Shown here: positions 36,308 through 45,354 of the stretch, one piece after another
How positions within the stretch are numbered: position 1 is the stretch's first letter
Layout of the letters: each line of letters opens with the position of its first letter
Source of the DNA: Novosphingobium sp. B 225
GTDB lineage: Bacteria; Pseudomonadota; Alphaproteobacteria; Sphingomonadales; Sphingomonadaceae
Direction of reading: 5' to 3'
NCBI RefSeq assembly: GCF_002198665.1
Contig: NZ_MWLM01000034.1
Span: 3,188 to 55,146 of the forward strand
Length of the DNA stretch: 51,959 nucleotides
Program-made: the position numbers and the translations under genes
Notes under the pieces: model-generated
Databases searched by the model: none
Seen by the model: only the letters and a program-made list of their open reading frames with translations
What the model was told of the DNA's origin: nothing

Positions 36308-38635
36308 TCAGAAGTTGACCGAAGCGGTCACATAGACCTGGCGTGGGTTGCCGTAGAAGGCGGTCAGGACGCCTTCCTTGCCCAGCGCCGGGACCAGCGC
36401 GCCGCTGGGCAGCGTGGTCAGCGCACCCGTGGTCGCATTGGCGGCCATGAAGGTGTAGCCCGAGGTCTTGTACTTCGTGTTGGCCAGGTTCTTGCCGAAC
36501 ACGCCCAGCGACCAGCGCCCGCCTTCGGCCTTGTAGACCAGGCTGGCGTCGAACAGCTGGTAGGACGGCTGATCGAGATAGGGGTTGGGCACTTCGAACT
36601 GATAGGTCTTGCTCTTGAACGACATGCCGCCCGAGGCGGTCAGCGATCCGCCCATCAGGTCCATGGTGTAATCCAGGCTGGCCGCGCCCGACCAGGCCGG
36701 AGTGTTCTGCACCTTGCGGAAGGCGGCAACGTCGGTCGGGACCGAAGCGATGTTGGCGATGTACTTGGTGTACTTGGCGTCGATGTAACCCAGCGAACCG
36801 GTCAGCGTCAGCGTGCCCGCATCCGACTGGACCAGCTTGGCACGCATTTCCGCTTCGAAGCCCTTCATCCGCGCCTTGCCGGCATTGGACACCACGCCGC
36901 AGAAGGTTGCCACGCCGCCCGCATTGCAGGCGACCGAGCCGGGGATCTGGACATCGGTATAGTCCATGTAGAAGCCCGCCAGCGCCAGATAGACGCGCCG
37001 GTCAAACAGATCGGCCTTGTAACCCAGTTCGTAGCTGTTGACCTTTTCGGGGCGGAAGCTGAGGAACTTGGCGATCTCGTCCTGGCTCTTCGTGCCATCG
37101 TTGTTGAGATCGACTGCATTGATCCCCACGCCGCGCGGATCGAACCCGCCGCCCTTGAACCCTTGCGAGAACGAGGCATAGACCTGCTGTCCCGGGGAAG
37201 GCTTGAAGCTGATGCTGGCCTTGGGGGTGAACTTCTTGAATGTGCTCGACCCGCGGAAATTGGTCTGCGCCGCGCCAAAGGCAACGCCCGGGCTGGCGAA
37301 CACGGGTGAACCGCCGCCCAGATAGTTCTGGCGCAGGATGTACCCGTCACGCTTGTCCCAGGTGTAGCGGCCGCCCAGCGACAGGCTGAGCTGATCGGTC
37401 AGGTCATAGGAAAAGTCCGCGAACCCGGCCAGCGTATCGGTGCCGATGTCGGCATTGGTAAAGGCCGCGAATCCGGCGATCGTGGTGTAAAGGCGGCTTT
37501 CGAACTGGGTCAGCGCCGTCGCGTTGAGGTAATAGGCCCCGATCAGCCCGTTAAGCTTGCCGGCATTGATCAGGAACTGGACTTCCTGGCTGAACTGGCG
37601 GTTCTTGTAGTAACCCGGCACGTCCAGATCGACCGTGGGCAGCGCGTCAAAGTCGATCGGGGTGGCCGAATCGTCCTTGCGGTACGACGAGATCGAGCGG
37701 ACCGTCAGCCAGTCGCTCGGCTTGCCTTCCAGGAACAGGCTGGCACCCCAGGCCTTGACGTCCTGCTGTGGGAAATTGGCCGCACCGCGCGTGTCATAGA
37801 CGTTGGACAGCACCGGGGCAGTGGTGAACTGCGCCGGGATCAGGCGGTGCCCGCCGCGCGGCAGTGACTTGTCGCGGGTGTAATCGGCGGACAGGCGGCC
37901 GAAGAAATCATCGGCATGCACTTCGATCGTGCCGCGCCCGGCCCAGACGTCCTTGTTATAGTTTTCCAGCCCCGTGGTCAGGTTCTTGCCGAACCCGCCG
38001 CGCGACAGGCGGGCGAGCGAGCCGCCGAACCGCAGCGTGCCATCGCCCACCGGAGTGCTGGCGGTCAGCACGCCATCGGCCTGGTCATAGCTGCCATAGG
38101 TGGCGCGCGCGCTGACATGCGCGACATCGTCGATCCGCTTGGTCACGTACTTGATCGCGCCGCCCACGGTGTTGCGGCCATAAAGCGTGCCCTGCGGCCC
38201 GCGCAGCACTTCGATCCGCTGCACGTCATAGATGTCGAGCACGGCGGCCTGCGGGCGGTTGAGGTACACGTCATCCAGATAGATGCCGACGCCCTGTTCA
38301 AACCCCGAAACGGGATCCTGCTGGCCGACGCCGCGGATAAAGGCGGACAGGGTGCTGTTGGTCGCGCGGCTGGCTTCCAGCGTGACGTTGGGGACGGTTT
38401 CGGCCAGCGCGGTGATGTCGCCCGCGCCCTTGGCGGCCAGCTGATCGCCCGACAGCGCGGTGATCGCGATCGGCACGTCGACCAGGCTTTCCTCGCGCCG
38501 CCGCGCGGTAACCACGATCGCGCCGTCATCTTCGGACACGGCATCGGCGGCCTGCGCATAAGCGGGCAGGGCATAGCAGGAAGCCAGCGCGCTGGCGGCA
38601 AGCGAAGTGCGGGCAAGCAAGGTTGCGATACGCAT
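36308..38635 (-). CDS. TonB-dependent receptor
   Basis: 775 aa from MRIATLLARTSLAASALAS at 38635; signal peptide cleaved after AYA. Plug domain has the TonB-box-like GAIVVTARRREE, VPNVTLEASRATNSTLSAF, and RIEVLRGPQGTLYGRN. The barrel ends in QVYVTASVNF with a terminal Phe. Outer-membrane uptake of an unknown ligand. Divergent from a TetR gene with an operator between, so uptake is likely ligand-controlled. Confidence 0.95.
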   Translation of the reverse strand: MRIATLLARTSLAASALASCYALPAYAQAADAVSEDDGAIVVTARRREESLVDVPIAITALSGDQLAAKGAGDITALAETVPNVTLEASRATNSTLSAFIRGVGQQDPVSGFEQGVGIYLDDVYLNRPQAAVLDIYDVQRIEVLRGPQGTLYGRNTVGGAIKYVTKRIDDVAHVSARATYGSYDQADGVLTASTPVGDGTLRFGGSLARLSRGGFGKNLTTGLENYNKDVWAGRGTIEVHADDFFGRLSADYTRDKSLPRGGHRLIPAQFTTAPVLSNVYDTRGAANFPQQDVKAWGASLFLEGKPSDWLTVRSISSYRKDDSATPIDFDALPTVDLDVPGYYKNRQFSQEVQFLINAGKLNGLIGAYYLNATALTQFESRLYTTIAGFAAFTNADIGTDTLAGFADFSYDLTDQLSLSLGGRYTWDKRDGYILRQNYLGGGSPVFASPGVAFGAAQTNFRGSSTFKKFTPKASISFKPSPGQQVYASFSQGFKGGGFDPRGVGINAVDLNNDGTKSQDEIAKFLSFRPEKVNSYELGYKADLFDRRVYLALAGFYMDYTDVQIPGSVACNAGGVATFCGVVSNAGKARMKGFEAEMRAKLVQSDAGTLTLTGSLGYIDAKYTKYIANIASVPTDVAAFRKVQNTPAWSGAASLDYTMDLMGGSLTASGGMSFKSKTYQFEVPNPYLDQPSYQLFDASLVYKAEGGRWSLGVFGKNLANTKYKTSGYTFMAANATTGALTTLPSGALVPALGKEGVLTAFYGNPRQVYVTASVNF

Positions 38636-38718
38636 AAGGGTAACTCTCCCATCAAAACACGGTGGCCCCGGGGCGCATTGCGCGCGAATCCGATCAGGCA
38701 CTGCGCGGCCTTATATAA

Positions 38719-38740
38719 AAGTTGAACCAACTTTCAACTT
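38719..38740. promoter_or_regulatory. Candidate TetR operator (AAGTTGAA-N6-TTCAACTT)
   Basis: A perfect 8-bp inverted repeat with a 6-base spacer between the divergent receptor and TetR genes, next to an AT-rich TTATATAAAA stretch. Typical size and position for a TetR-family site. Confidence 0.7.
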
Positions 38741-38830
38741 CTCTATGCTTGCATGCGGATGCCGAAAGGGTGATTGGTGGCAAAACGTGACAAGTCGGCA
38801 ACAGTGGGGGTCGGCTCAGGGGACCGGACA

Positions 38831-39439
38831 ATGGATGCTGTGGCAGCACCAAAAGTGATGCGCGAACCCCGCACCGAACGCGGCCGCCGCACCCAGCGCG
38901 CGATCCTTGATGCGGCGGCGGCGGAATTTGGCGAAAAGGGCTTTCACGAAAGCTCGATCGTTTCGATCACGATCCGCGCGGGCGTGGCACTGGGCAGTTT
39001 CTACACCTATTTCGAATCGAAAGAGGCGCTGTTCAAGGCCTTGGTGCAGGACATGTCTTGCCGGGTGCGCGATCATGTCGCCCCGGTGCTTGCGCGGCAC
39101 GGCGGCGGAGCGATCGGCGCCGAAGGCATTGCACTCGCCGCGTTCCTCGACTTTGCGCGCCAGCACAAGGAAATCTACCGGATCATCGACGAAGCCGAAT
39201 TCGTCGCCCCGGAAGACTGGCGCGCGCACTATCTGAACACGGCCGCGCGCATTCTGGAGCGCCTGCAAGCGGCGCACGCGAAGGGCGAGCTGGGGGTTGA
39301 ACCCAGCGAGGTCCACGCCTGGGCGATCATGGGGATGAACGTGTTCCTGGGGCTGCGGTTTGGCGTGATGGACGGCATTGCCGACCTTGCCGAAGTGGCG
39401 GCGGCTGCCAATGCGTTGTTGAAGGATGGGTTGGGGTAG
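38831..39439 (+). CDS. TetR-family transcriptional regulator
   Basis: 202 aa from ATG 38831 (AGGGGA eight bases upstream). HTH: TQRAILDAAAAEFGEKGFHE, SIVSITIRAGVALGSFYTYFESKEALFKALV. The C-terminal ligand domain (FARQHKEIYRIIDEAEFV) resembles regulators of hydrophobic-compound uptake. Probably represses the divergent TonB receptor. Confidence 0.93.
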   Translation: MDAVAAPKVMREPRTERGRRTQRAILDAAAAEFGEKGFHESSIVSITIRAGVALGSFYTYFESKEALFKALVQDMSCRVRDHVAPVLARHGGGAIGAEGIALAAFLDFARQHKEIYRIIDEAEFVAPEDWRAHYLNTAARILERLQAAHAKGELGVEPSEVHAWAIMGMNVFLGLRFGVMDGIADLAEVAAAANALLKDGLG

Positions 39440-39954
39440 GGGGGCGAGCTCTTTACCCCTCCGTCATTCGCTATGCGAATGCCACCTCCCCATTTGCACT
39501 TCGTGAAAATGGGAAGGACCTTAAGGTGGCGCATCAGATCCTTCCCATTTTTGGCGACTGCCACAAATGGGGAGGTGGCATTTGCGCAGCAAATGACGGA
39601 GGGGTTTTCCGCCCTCGCGTCCTTCTCCCATGGCTGGAATCGAACGCGATCCGAACCAGTCACACACCACTTTCCTACATCGTCAAAATATGGCTTAACC
39701 TGCCAGATGACCCAGTCGCCTCCCCAAGCCGATCCGGCCCGCCAAGCCCTGATCCGGAAAGTCACAGATGCGGCGCATAAAAGCGCGCGGCACAGCTTTG
39801 GTAAAATTCAGCAAAAACAAATGAATAGCATCCGGTTTCGCCTCCAAAACCCCGCCAAAAGTCACACATTTTCACCCCCCGTTCGGTGTCCACCACCGGC
39901 GCGGCGCACAATCGCCGATGACTTTGTCTGCCCGCCCCGCTAAGCGCTCCGCCC
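39440..39954. other. 515-bp gene-free stretch with a nested REP doublet
   Basis: The first ~170 bases are a nested inverted repeat (see the next entry). The rest up to prfC is AT-richer, with AAATATGGC, AAAAACAAATGAATAGC and ACACATTTTCACC, probably promoter sequence for prfC. No credible ORF on either strand. Confidence 0.6.
39456..39604. repeat. Nested inverted repeat with covarying inner hairpins
   Basis: Outer 41-bp arms 39456-39496 and 39564-39604 (CCCCTCCGTCATT... and ...AATGACGGAGGGG). Each arm holds its own small palindrome (ATTCGCTATGCGAAT left, ATTTGCGCAGCAAAT right), differing by compensating changes. A 13-bp inner pair (39506-39518 / 39539-39551, AAAATGGGAAGGA) sits within. Confidence 0.85.
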
Positions 39955-41475
39955 ATGTCCAATCGCCGCACCTTTGCCATCATCTCGCACCCCGACGCGG
40001 GCAAGACCACGCTGACCGAGAAGCTCCTGCTGCAAGGCGGGGCGATCCATCTGGCGGGTGAGGTCAAGGCGCGCGGGGCGGCGCGGCGGGCGCGGTCGGA
40101 CTGGATGAAGATCGAGCAGCAGCGCGGGATCTCGGTCACCTCCAGCGTGATGACGTTCGAACGGCAGGGCATCACCTTCAACCTGCTCGACACCCCGGGG
40201 CACGAGGACTTTTCCGAAGACACCTATCGCACCCTGACTGCGGTCGATTCGGCGATCATGGTGATCGACGCCGCCAAAGGGATCGAGCCGCAGACCCGCA
40301 AGCTGTTCGAGGTCTGCCGCCTGCGCTCGGTGCCGATCATCACGTTCGTCAACAAGGTTGACCGCGAAGGGCGGTCGGTGTTCGAAACGCTGGACGAGGT
40401 GGCCGATGCGCTCGCGCTTGATGTGGTCCCGATGTCGTGGCCGATCGGGCTGGGCGGCGAGTTCAAGGGTGTGCTCGATTTCGCCACCGGCAAGATCGCC
40501 CGCCCCGAAGGCGACAGCCGCGAATTTCTGGGCAAGGTCACCTCGGCTGAAGACATCCCGGCCGAGATCGCGGACGAGATCGAACTGGCGCAGGGCGGCT
40601 ATCCCACGTTCGATCTGGAAGCCTATCGCCACGGGGATATGACCCCGGTGTACTTCGGATCAGCGCTCAAGAACTTCGGCGTGGCCGAACTGATCGATGC
40701 GATCGCCAAATTCGCGCCCCCGCCGCGCCCGCAGCCGAGCGAGCAAGGGACGGTTCAGCCGGACAACAAGGAAGTGACCGGCTTCATCTTCAAGGTTCAG
40801 GCCAATATGGACCCCCAGCACCGTGACCGGATCGCCTTCATGCGGCTGGTTTCGGGCACCTTCAAGCGCGGCATGAAGCTGATCCCTTCGGCCTTGGGCA
40901 AGCCGGTGGCGATCCATTCGCCGATCCTGTTCTTTGCGCAGGACCGCGAACTGGCCGACACTGCCGAGCCGGGCGACATCATCGGCATTCCCAACCACGG
41001 CACGCTGCGGGTGGGCGATACGCTGAGCGAGACCAACAAGGTCCGCTTTACCGGCCTGCCGAACTTCGCGCCCGAAATCCTGCGCCGGGTCGCGCTGAAG
41101 GACCCGACCAAGACCAAGCAGCTGCGCAAGGCGCTGGATGACCTGTCCGAAGAAGGCGTGATCCAGGTGTTCTATCCAGAGCTGGGCGGGCAGTGGATCG
41201 TCGGCGTGGTCGGCCAGCTGCAGCTCGACGTGCTGATCAGTCGGCTGGAAGCCGAGTACAAGGTTGCGGCCATGCTCGAGGCGAGCCCGTTTGATACCGC
41301 CCGCTGGATCAAGGGCAGTGATGCGGCGCTGCGCCAGTTCGCGGACATCAACAAGTCGAACCTGGCGAGGGACCGCGATGGCGATCCGGTGTTCATGGCC
41401 CGCAGCGCCTGGGACGTGGGCTATCAGCAGGAACGCAATCCGGAGCTGACTTTCAGCGCGACCAAGGAGCGGTAG
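39955..41475 (+). CDS. prfC: Peptide chain release factor 3
   Basis: 506 aa translational GTPase that recycles RF1/RF2. G1 SHPDAGKTTLTEKLL, G3 DTPGHEDFSEDT, G4 NKVDREG; length normal. The ATG at 39955 follows a GC-rich stretch with a weak ribosome site. Confidence 0.97.
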   Translation: MSNRRTFAIISHPDAGKTTLTEKLLLQGGAIHLAGEVKARGAARRARSDWMKIEQQRGISVTSSVMTFERQGITFNLLDTPGHEDFSEDTYRTLTAVDSAIMVIDAAKGIEPQTRKLFEVCRLRSVPIITFVNKVDREGRSVFETLDEVADALALDVVPMSWPIGLGGEFKGVLDFATGKIARPEGDSREFLGKVTSAEDIPAEIADEIELAQGGYPTFDLEAYRHGDMTPVYFGSALKNFGVAELIDAIAKFAPPPRPQPSEQGTVQPDNKEVTGFIFKVQANMDPQHRDRIAFMRLVSGTFKRGMKLIPSALGKPVAIHSPILFFAQDRELADTAEPGDIIGIPNHGTLRVGDTLSETNKVRFTGLPNFAPEILRRVALKDPTKTKQLRKALDDLSEEGVIQVFYPELGGQWIVGVVGQLQLDVLISRLEAEYKVAAMLEASPFDTARWIKGSDAALRQFADINKSNLARDRDGDPVFMARSAWDVGYQQERNPELTFSATKER

Positions 41476-41477
41476 GC

Positions 41478-42035
41478 ATGGACTTCACCGATCACATCAC
41501 CCCCGAACACGAGGCAATGATTGCGCGGCAGGCGATCTTTTTCGTCGCCACCGCCGCCGCCGACGCGCGGATCAACCTCAGCCCCAAGGGGCTCGACGGG
41601 ACTTTCAAGGTGCTGGGGCCGAACCGGGTCGCCTATCTCGACCTCGGCGGATCGGGCAATGAAACCCACGCGCATCTTGCCGCTGACGGACGCATCACCG
41701 TGATGATGTGCAATTTCGAACAGCCTGCGCTGATCCTGCGGCTTTACGGCCGGGGCAAGCCGGTGCTGCCGCAGGACGCGGAGTGGGACGCGCTGGCGGC
41801 GCAGTTCACCCTGCTGCCCGGCACCCGCCAGATCTTCGACATTGCGGTGGAGAGCGTCCAGACCAGCTGCGGTTGGGGGGTGCCGGTGATGCACCTCGAC
41901 AAGCACCGCGAGACCCTGCCCAAATATCACGCCCAGCAGGACCCGGAGGTGTGGGAAAAGAAGGTCGCGGGCCGGACCCGCAGCATCGACGGGCTGCCGA
42001 CCCGCGCCTCTGATCGCTACATCGCCGGGAGCTGA
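41478..42035 (+). CDS. Pyridoxamine 5'-phosphate oxidase-like protein
   Basis: 185 aa, split-barrel flavin fold: AIFFVATAAADARINLSPKGLD, VLGPNRVAYLDLGGSGNETHAHL, GRITVMMCNFEQPALILRLYGRG. Starts two bases after prfC. Likely FMN- or F420-binding oxidoreductase; substrate unknown. Confidence 0.85.
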   Translation: MDFTDHITPEHEAMIARQAIFFVATAAADARINLSPKGLDGTFKVLGPNRVAYLDLGGSGNETHAHLAADGRITVMMCNFEQPALILRLYGRGKPVLPQDAEWDALAAQFTLLPGTRQIFDIAVESVQTSCGWGVPVMHLDKHRETLPKYHAQQDPEVWEKKVAGRTRSIDGLPTRASDRYIAGS

Positions 42036-42751
42036 TGCAGCTCACTTTCGCCAGCTACAACATCCACAAGGCTGTCGGGCTTGACCGGCGGCGCGATCCG
42101 GAACGGATCGTGGCGGTGCTGCGCGAGATCGACGCCGATGTGATCGCCCTGCAAGAGGCGGACCGGCGGATCGGGAACCGCGAAAGCGTGCTCCCGCGCC
42201 AGTTGCTGGAGGACTATAGCCCCTGGCGCGCCGTGCCGTTGGGGCACCGGCCCGACAGTCTCGGCTGGCACGGCAACGCCTTGCTGGTGCGGCGCGGGAT
42301 CGCGGTGGCCGAAGCGGGGATCGTGCCACTGCCCACGCTTGAGCCGCGCGGCGCGGTGCGCGCGGATCTGGTGGTGGCTGGGCAGCGGATCAGGGTGGTG
42401 GGGATGCACCTTGACCTGTCGGGCCTGCGCCGCCGCCAGCAGGTCCGCGCGGTGCTCGCCCACCTGGCGCGCTGCGCGGTGCCATGCCCGGTCGTGGTGA
42501 TGGGCGATTGCAACGAATGGGGCGTGCGCCACGCCAGCGGCGGCGGGGCGCTGGGAGAGTTTCATGCGCCGTGGCGGCTGCTCGATTGCGGCCGCTCCTT
42601 CCCCTCGCGCCGCCCGGTCGCGCGGCTTGACCGGATCGTGGTGTCGCCGGGCTGGCAGGTGGTGGAAGCCGGGGTACACCACAGCGCCCTGGCCGCGCGC
42701 GGATCGGATCATCTGCCAGTCTTTGCCCGGCTGGAGCTGCCTGAAATTTAG
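42035..42751 (+). CDS. Endonuclease/exonuclease/phosphatase-family protein
   Basis: 238 aa. ASYNIHKAVGLD, DVIALQEADRR, VVVMGDCNEWG and the terminal ARGSDHLPVFARLEL are the EEP motifs (Asn, Glu, Asp, His). Start overlaps the previous stop by one base. Probable phosphodiesterase or nuclease, cytoplasmic. Confidence 0.93.
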   Translation: MQLTFASYNIHKAVGLDRRRDPERIVAVLREIDADVIALQEADRRIGNRESVLPRQLLEDYSPWRAVPLGHRPDSLGWHGNALLVRRGIAVAEAGIVPLPTLEPRGAVRADLVVAGQRIRVVGMHLDLSGLRRRQQVRAVLAHLARCAVPCPVVVMGDCNEWGVRHASGGGALGEFHAPWRLLDCGRSFPSRRPVARLDRIVVSPGWQVVEAGVHHSALAARGSDHLPVFARLELPEI

Positions 42752-42839
42752 GCACATGCCCGTGAATCGGGCAGATTCCCGTGCCTGCTGACGGGAAGCC
42801 CGGCTTTGTTTGCGTTGAAAACGCGGGCTAATCCGGTTC

Positions 42840-42854
42840 TGGCACAGCCCTTGC
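42840..42854 (+). promoter_or_regulatory. Sigma-54 promoter of glnB-amtB
   Basis: TGGCAC-N5-TTGC at 42840-42854 has the -24 GG (42841-42842) and -12 GC (42853-42854) exactly ten bases apart. A nearby inverted repeat (TTCCCGT/ACGGGAA, 42776-42797) is too close to be a standard enhancer but may bind NtrC or end the previous transcript. Predicts nitrogen-limited expression. Confidence 0.85.
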
Positions 42855-42887
42855 GACAACCCCTGCGCCGGGATGGTCCCGGCCTAG

Positions 42888-43241
<354 letters not shown>

Positions 43242-43267
43242 GCGCGGGCAACAGGAGGGATACACAG

Positions 43268-44692
43268 ATGTTTCGCAAGCTACTTTGCGGCGCCGGGGCA
43301 GCGGGAGCAGCGCTCCTCGCCTCAACCGCCGCCTTCGCTGCCGATGGGCCAATCAAGGCGCCGACGGTTGAACAGATGGCCACCATGGTCAACAAGGGCG
43401 ACACCGCCTGGATGCTCGTTTCCTCGGTCCTGGTGCTGATGATGAGCATTCCTGCACTGGCCCTGTTCTATGGCGGCCTGGTGCGCACCAAGAACATGCT
43501 GAGCGTGCTGATGCAGGTCTTCATGATCGTCAGCATTGCCGCATTGGTCTGGGTTGGCTGGGGCTATACGATGTCCTTCACCAGCACCAATTCGTTCGCC
43601 CCCAGCTTTGTTGGCGGGTTCGACAAGGCGTTTCTCAAGGGCGTGACGGCCAGCACTTATGCCGCGACCTTCTCGAACAACGTCTACCTGCCCGAATTCG
43701 TCTTCGTCATTTTCCAGATGACTTTCGCCTGCATCACACCGGCGCTGATCGTCGGGGCCTTTGCCGAACGCGTGAAGTTCTGGCCGCTGATGCTGTTCAT
43801 GGTGCTGTGGCTCACGATCGTCTATTTCCCGATGGCGCACATGGTGTGGTACTGGGCCGGGCCTGACTTCCTGGCTGATGCGCCGACCGATGCCGGTTAT
43901 CTGTGGGGCAAGGGCGCGCTGGACTTTGCTGGCGGCACTGTGGTCCACATCAATGCCGGGATCGCTGGCTTGGTGGGCTGCCTGATGATCGGCAAGCGCG
44001 TGGGCTTTGGCCGCGAAGCCACCCCGCCGCACTCGCTGACCATGACCATGATCGGTGCCTCGCTGCTGTGGGTGGGCTGGTTCGGCTTCAACGCCGGGTC
44101 CAACCTGGAGGCCAATGGCGTAACCGCAGTGGCCTTCATCAACACCTTCGTTGCCACGGCTGCCGCTGCGGTCAGCTGGTCGCTGGTTGAACAGGTCCAC
44201 CACGGCAAGCCTTCGATGCTGGGCGCTGCAACGGGTGCGGTGGCCGGGCTGGTGGCGATCACTCCCGCCTCGGGCTTTGCTGCTCCGATGACCTCGATCC
44301 TGCTGGGTCTGATCGTGTCGCCGATCTGCTATCTCTTCGTCAGCACGGTGAAGAACAAGCTGAAGTACGACGATACGCTTGACGTGTTCGGCGTGCACTG
44401 CATCGGCGGGATCGTCGGGGCGCTGGCCACTGCGGTGGTCGCCGATCCGGCGCTCGGCGGGCAGGGCTTCTTCGATTACACCCAGTTCCCGATGGTGGCC
44501 GGCACTTATGACATGGCGGCCCAGTTCAAGACCCAGGTCATCGCAGTGGTGCTGACCCTGCTCTACTCGGGCGGTGTCTCGGCAATCCTCTACTTCATCG
44601 TCGACAAGCTGTTCGGCCTGCGTCCCACCGAGGATGCCGAGCGCGAAGGCCTCGACCTCAACGAACACGGGGAACGCGCCTACAACTACTAA
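43268..44692 (+). CDS. amtB: Ammonium transporter
   Basis: 474 aa from ATG 43268, which follows AGGAGG by nine bases; an earlier GTG is less likely. Signal peptide ends at AAFAAD. Eleven TM helices; LALFYGGLVRTKNMLS, the GGTVVHINAGIAG core with the pore His, and the second conserved His in GVHCIGGIVGAL. Imports ammonium, regulated by the adjacent P-II protein. Confidence 0.97.
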   Translation: MFRKLLCGAGAAGAALLASTAAFAADGPIKAPTVEQMATMVNKGDTAWMLVSSVLVLMMSIPALALFYGGLVRTKNMLSVLMQVFMIVSIAALVWVGWGYTMSFTSTNSFAPSFVGGFDKAFLKGVTASTYAATFSNNVYLPEFVFVIFQMTFACITPALIVGAFAERVKFWPLMLFMVLWLTIVYFPMAHMVWYWAGPDFLADAPTDAGYLWGKGALDFAGGTVVHINAGIAGLVGCLMIGKRVGFGREATPPHSLTMTMIGASLLWVGWFGFNAGSNLEANGVTAVAFINTFVATAAAAVSWSLVEQVHHGKPSMLGAATGAVAGLVAITPASGFAAPMTSILLGLIVSPICYLFVSTVKNKLKYDDTLDVFGVHCIGGIVGALATAVVADPALGGQGFFDYTQFPMVAGTYDMAAQFKTQVIAVVLTLLYSGGVSAILYFIVDKLFGLRPTEDAEREGLDLNEHGERAYNY

Positions 44693-44789
44693 GGCGTTCC
44701 TCTACCAAGCTTGGCGGGATCGGGGATCTCCTCCTCTCCTCCCTCTCCGGTCTCGCCAACCCATGTTCCTCCTGCGAACAACACCTATC

Positions 44790-44826
44790 AAGGGCCGGAG
44801 CCAGCCGCTCCGGCCCCTTTTTTGTG
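44790..44826 (+). terminator. Rho-independent terminator of glnB-amtB
   Basis: AGGGGCCGGAG-type stem (GGCCGGAG/CTCCGGCC) followed by CCTTTTTTT. Confidence 0.92.
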
Positions 44827-44885
44827 TTAAACCAGCGATGACCGGGCTAACGAGGCCGGCAATCTGGGACGAGGAGGGCGCGAGC

Positions 44886-45335
44886 GTGGGCAAGCTTTCT
44901 ATTCGGCGTGCCGAACGTGCAGACGTTGCTGCAATCGCCGCACTTTTGCGCGACGATCCGCTTGGATCCACCCGCGAAACCGACAGCATCAGCGTCTACG
45001 AACAAGCATTCGACGAACTGGATTGTGACTCGAACCAGTTGTTGTGTGTGGTTGCGGATCAGTCCCAGGTGATCGGGACGATGCAAGTCACAATCATTTC
45101 CGGGCTTGCCCGCGCTGGTGCCCGTCGTGGTCTGATCGAAGCGGTTCGTATCGCCAGCCATCGACGCAGCGAAGGGATTGGCGAAGCCATGTTCCAGTGG
45201 GCAATCAACTATTGCCGCGAACGAGGCTGTGCGTTGGTGCAGCTCACTACCGACAAATCACGGCCAGATGCGCATCGCTTTTATGACCGCATTGGGTTCA
45301 GCCCGACTCACATTGGCTACAAGCTGGAACTGTAG
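44886..45335 (+). CDS. GNAT-family N-acetyltransferase
   Basis: 149 aa from a GTG at 44886 with a GAGGAGG ribosome site; ATG 44838 is an alternative. AERADVAAIAALL, the acetyl-CoA loop RIASHRRSEGIGEAMF and ALVQLTTDKSRPDAHRFYDRIGF are GNAT motifs. Substrate unknown. Confidence 0.9.
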   Translation: MGKLSIRRAERADVAAIAALLRDDPLGSTRETDSISVYEQAFDELDCDSNQLLCVVADQSQVIGTMQVTIISGLARAGARRGLIEAVRIASHRRSEGIGEAMFQWAINYCRERGCALVQLTTDKSRPDAHRFYDRIGFSPTHIGYKLEL

Positions 45336-45354
45336 GGAGCACCCAACGTTCCGG

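Noticed and set aside
39631..39700. tRNA-like word TGGCTGGAATCGAAC upstream of prfC
   Set aside because: Only a T-loop-like word is present; no acceptor, D or anticodon arms can be folded.
43322..44668. Leftward ORF opposite amtB
   Set aside because: Antisense to a certain transporter gene, with His/Glu-rich shadow composition.
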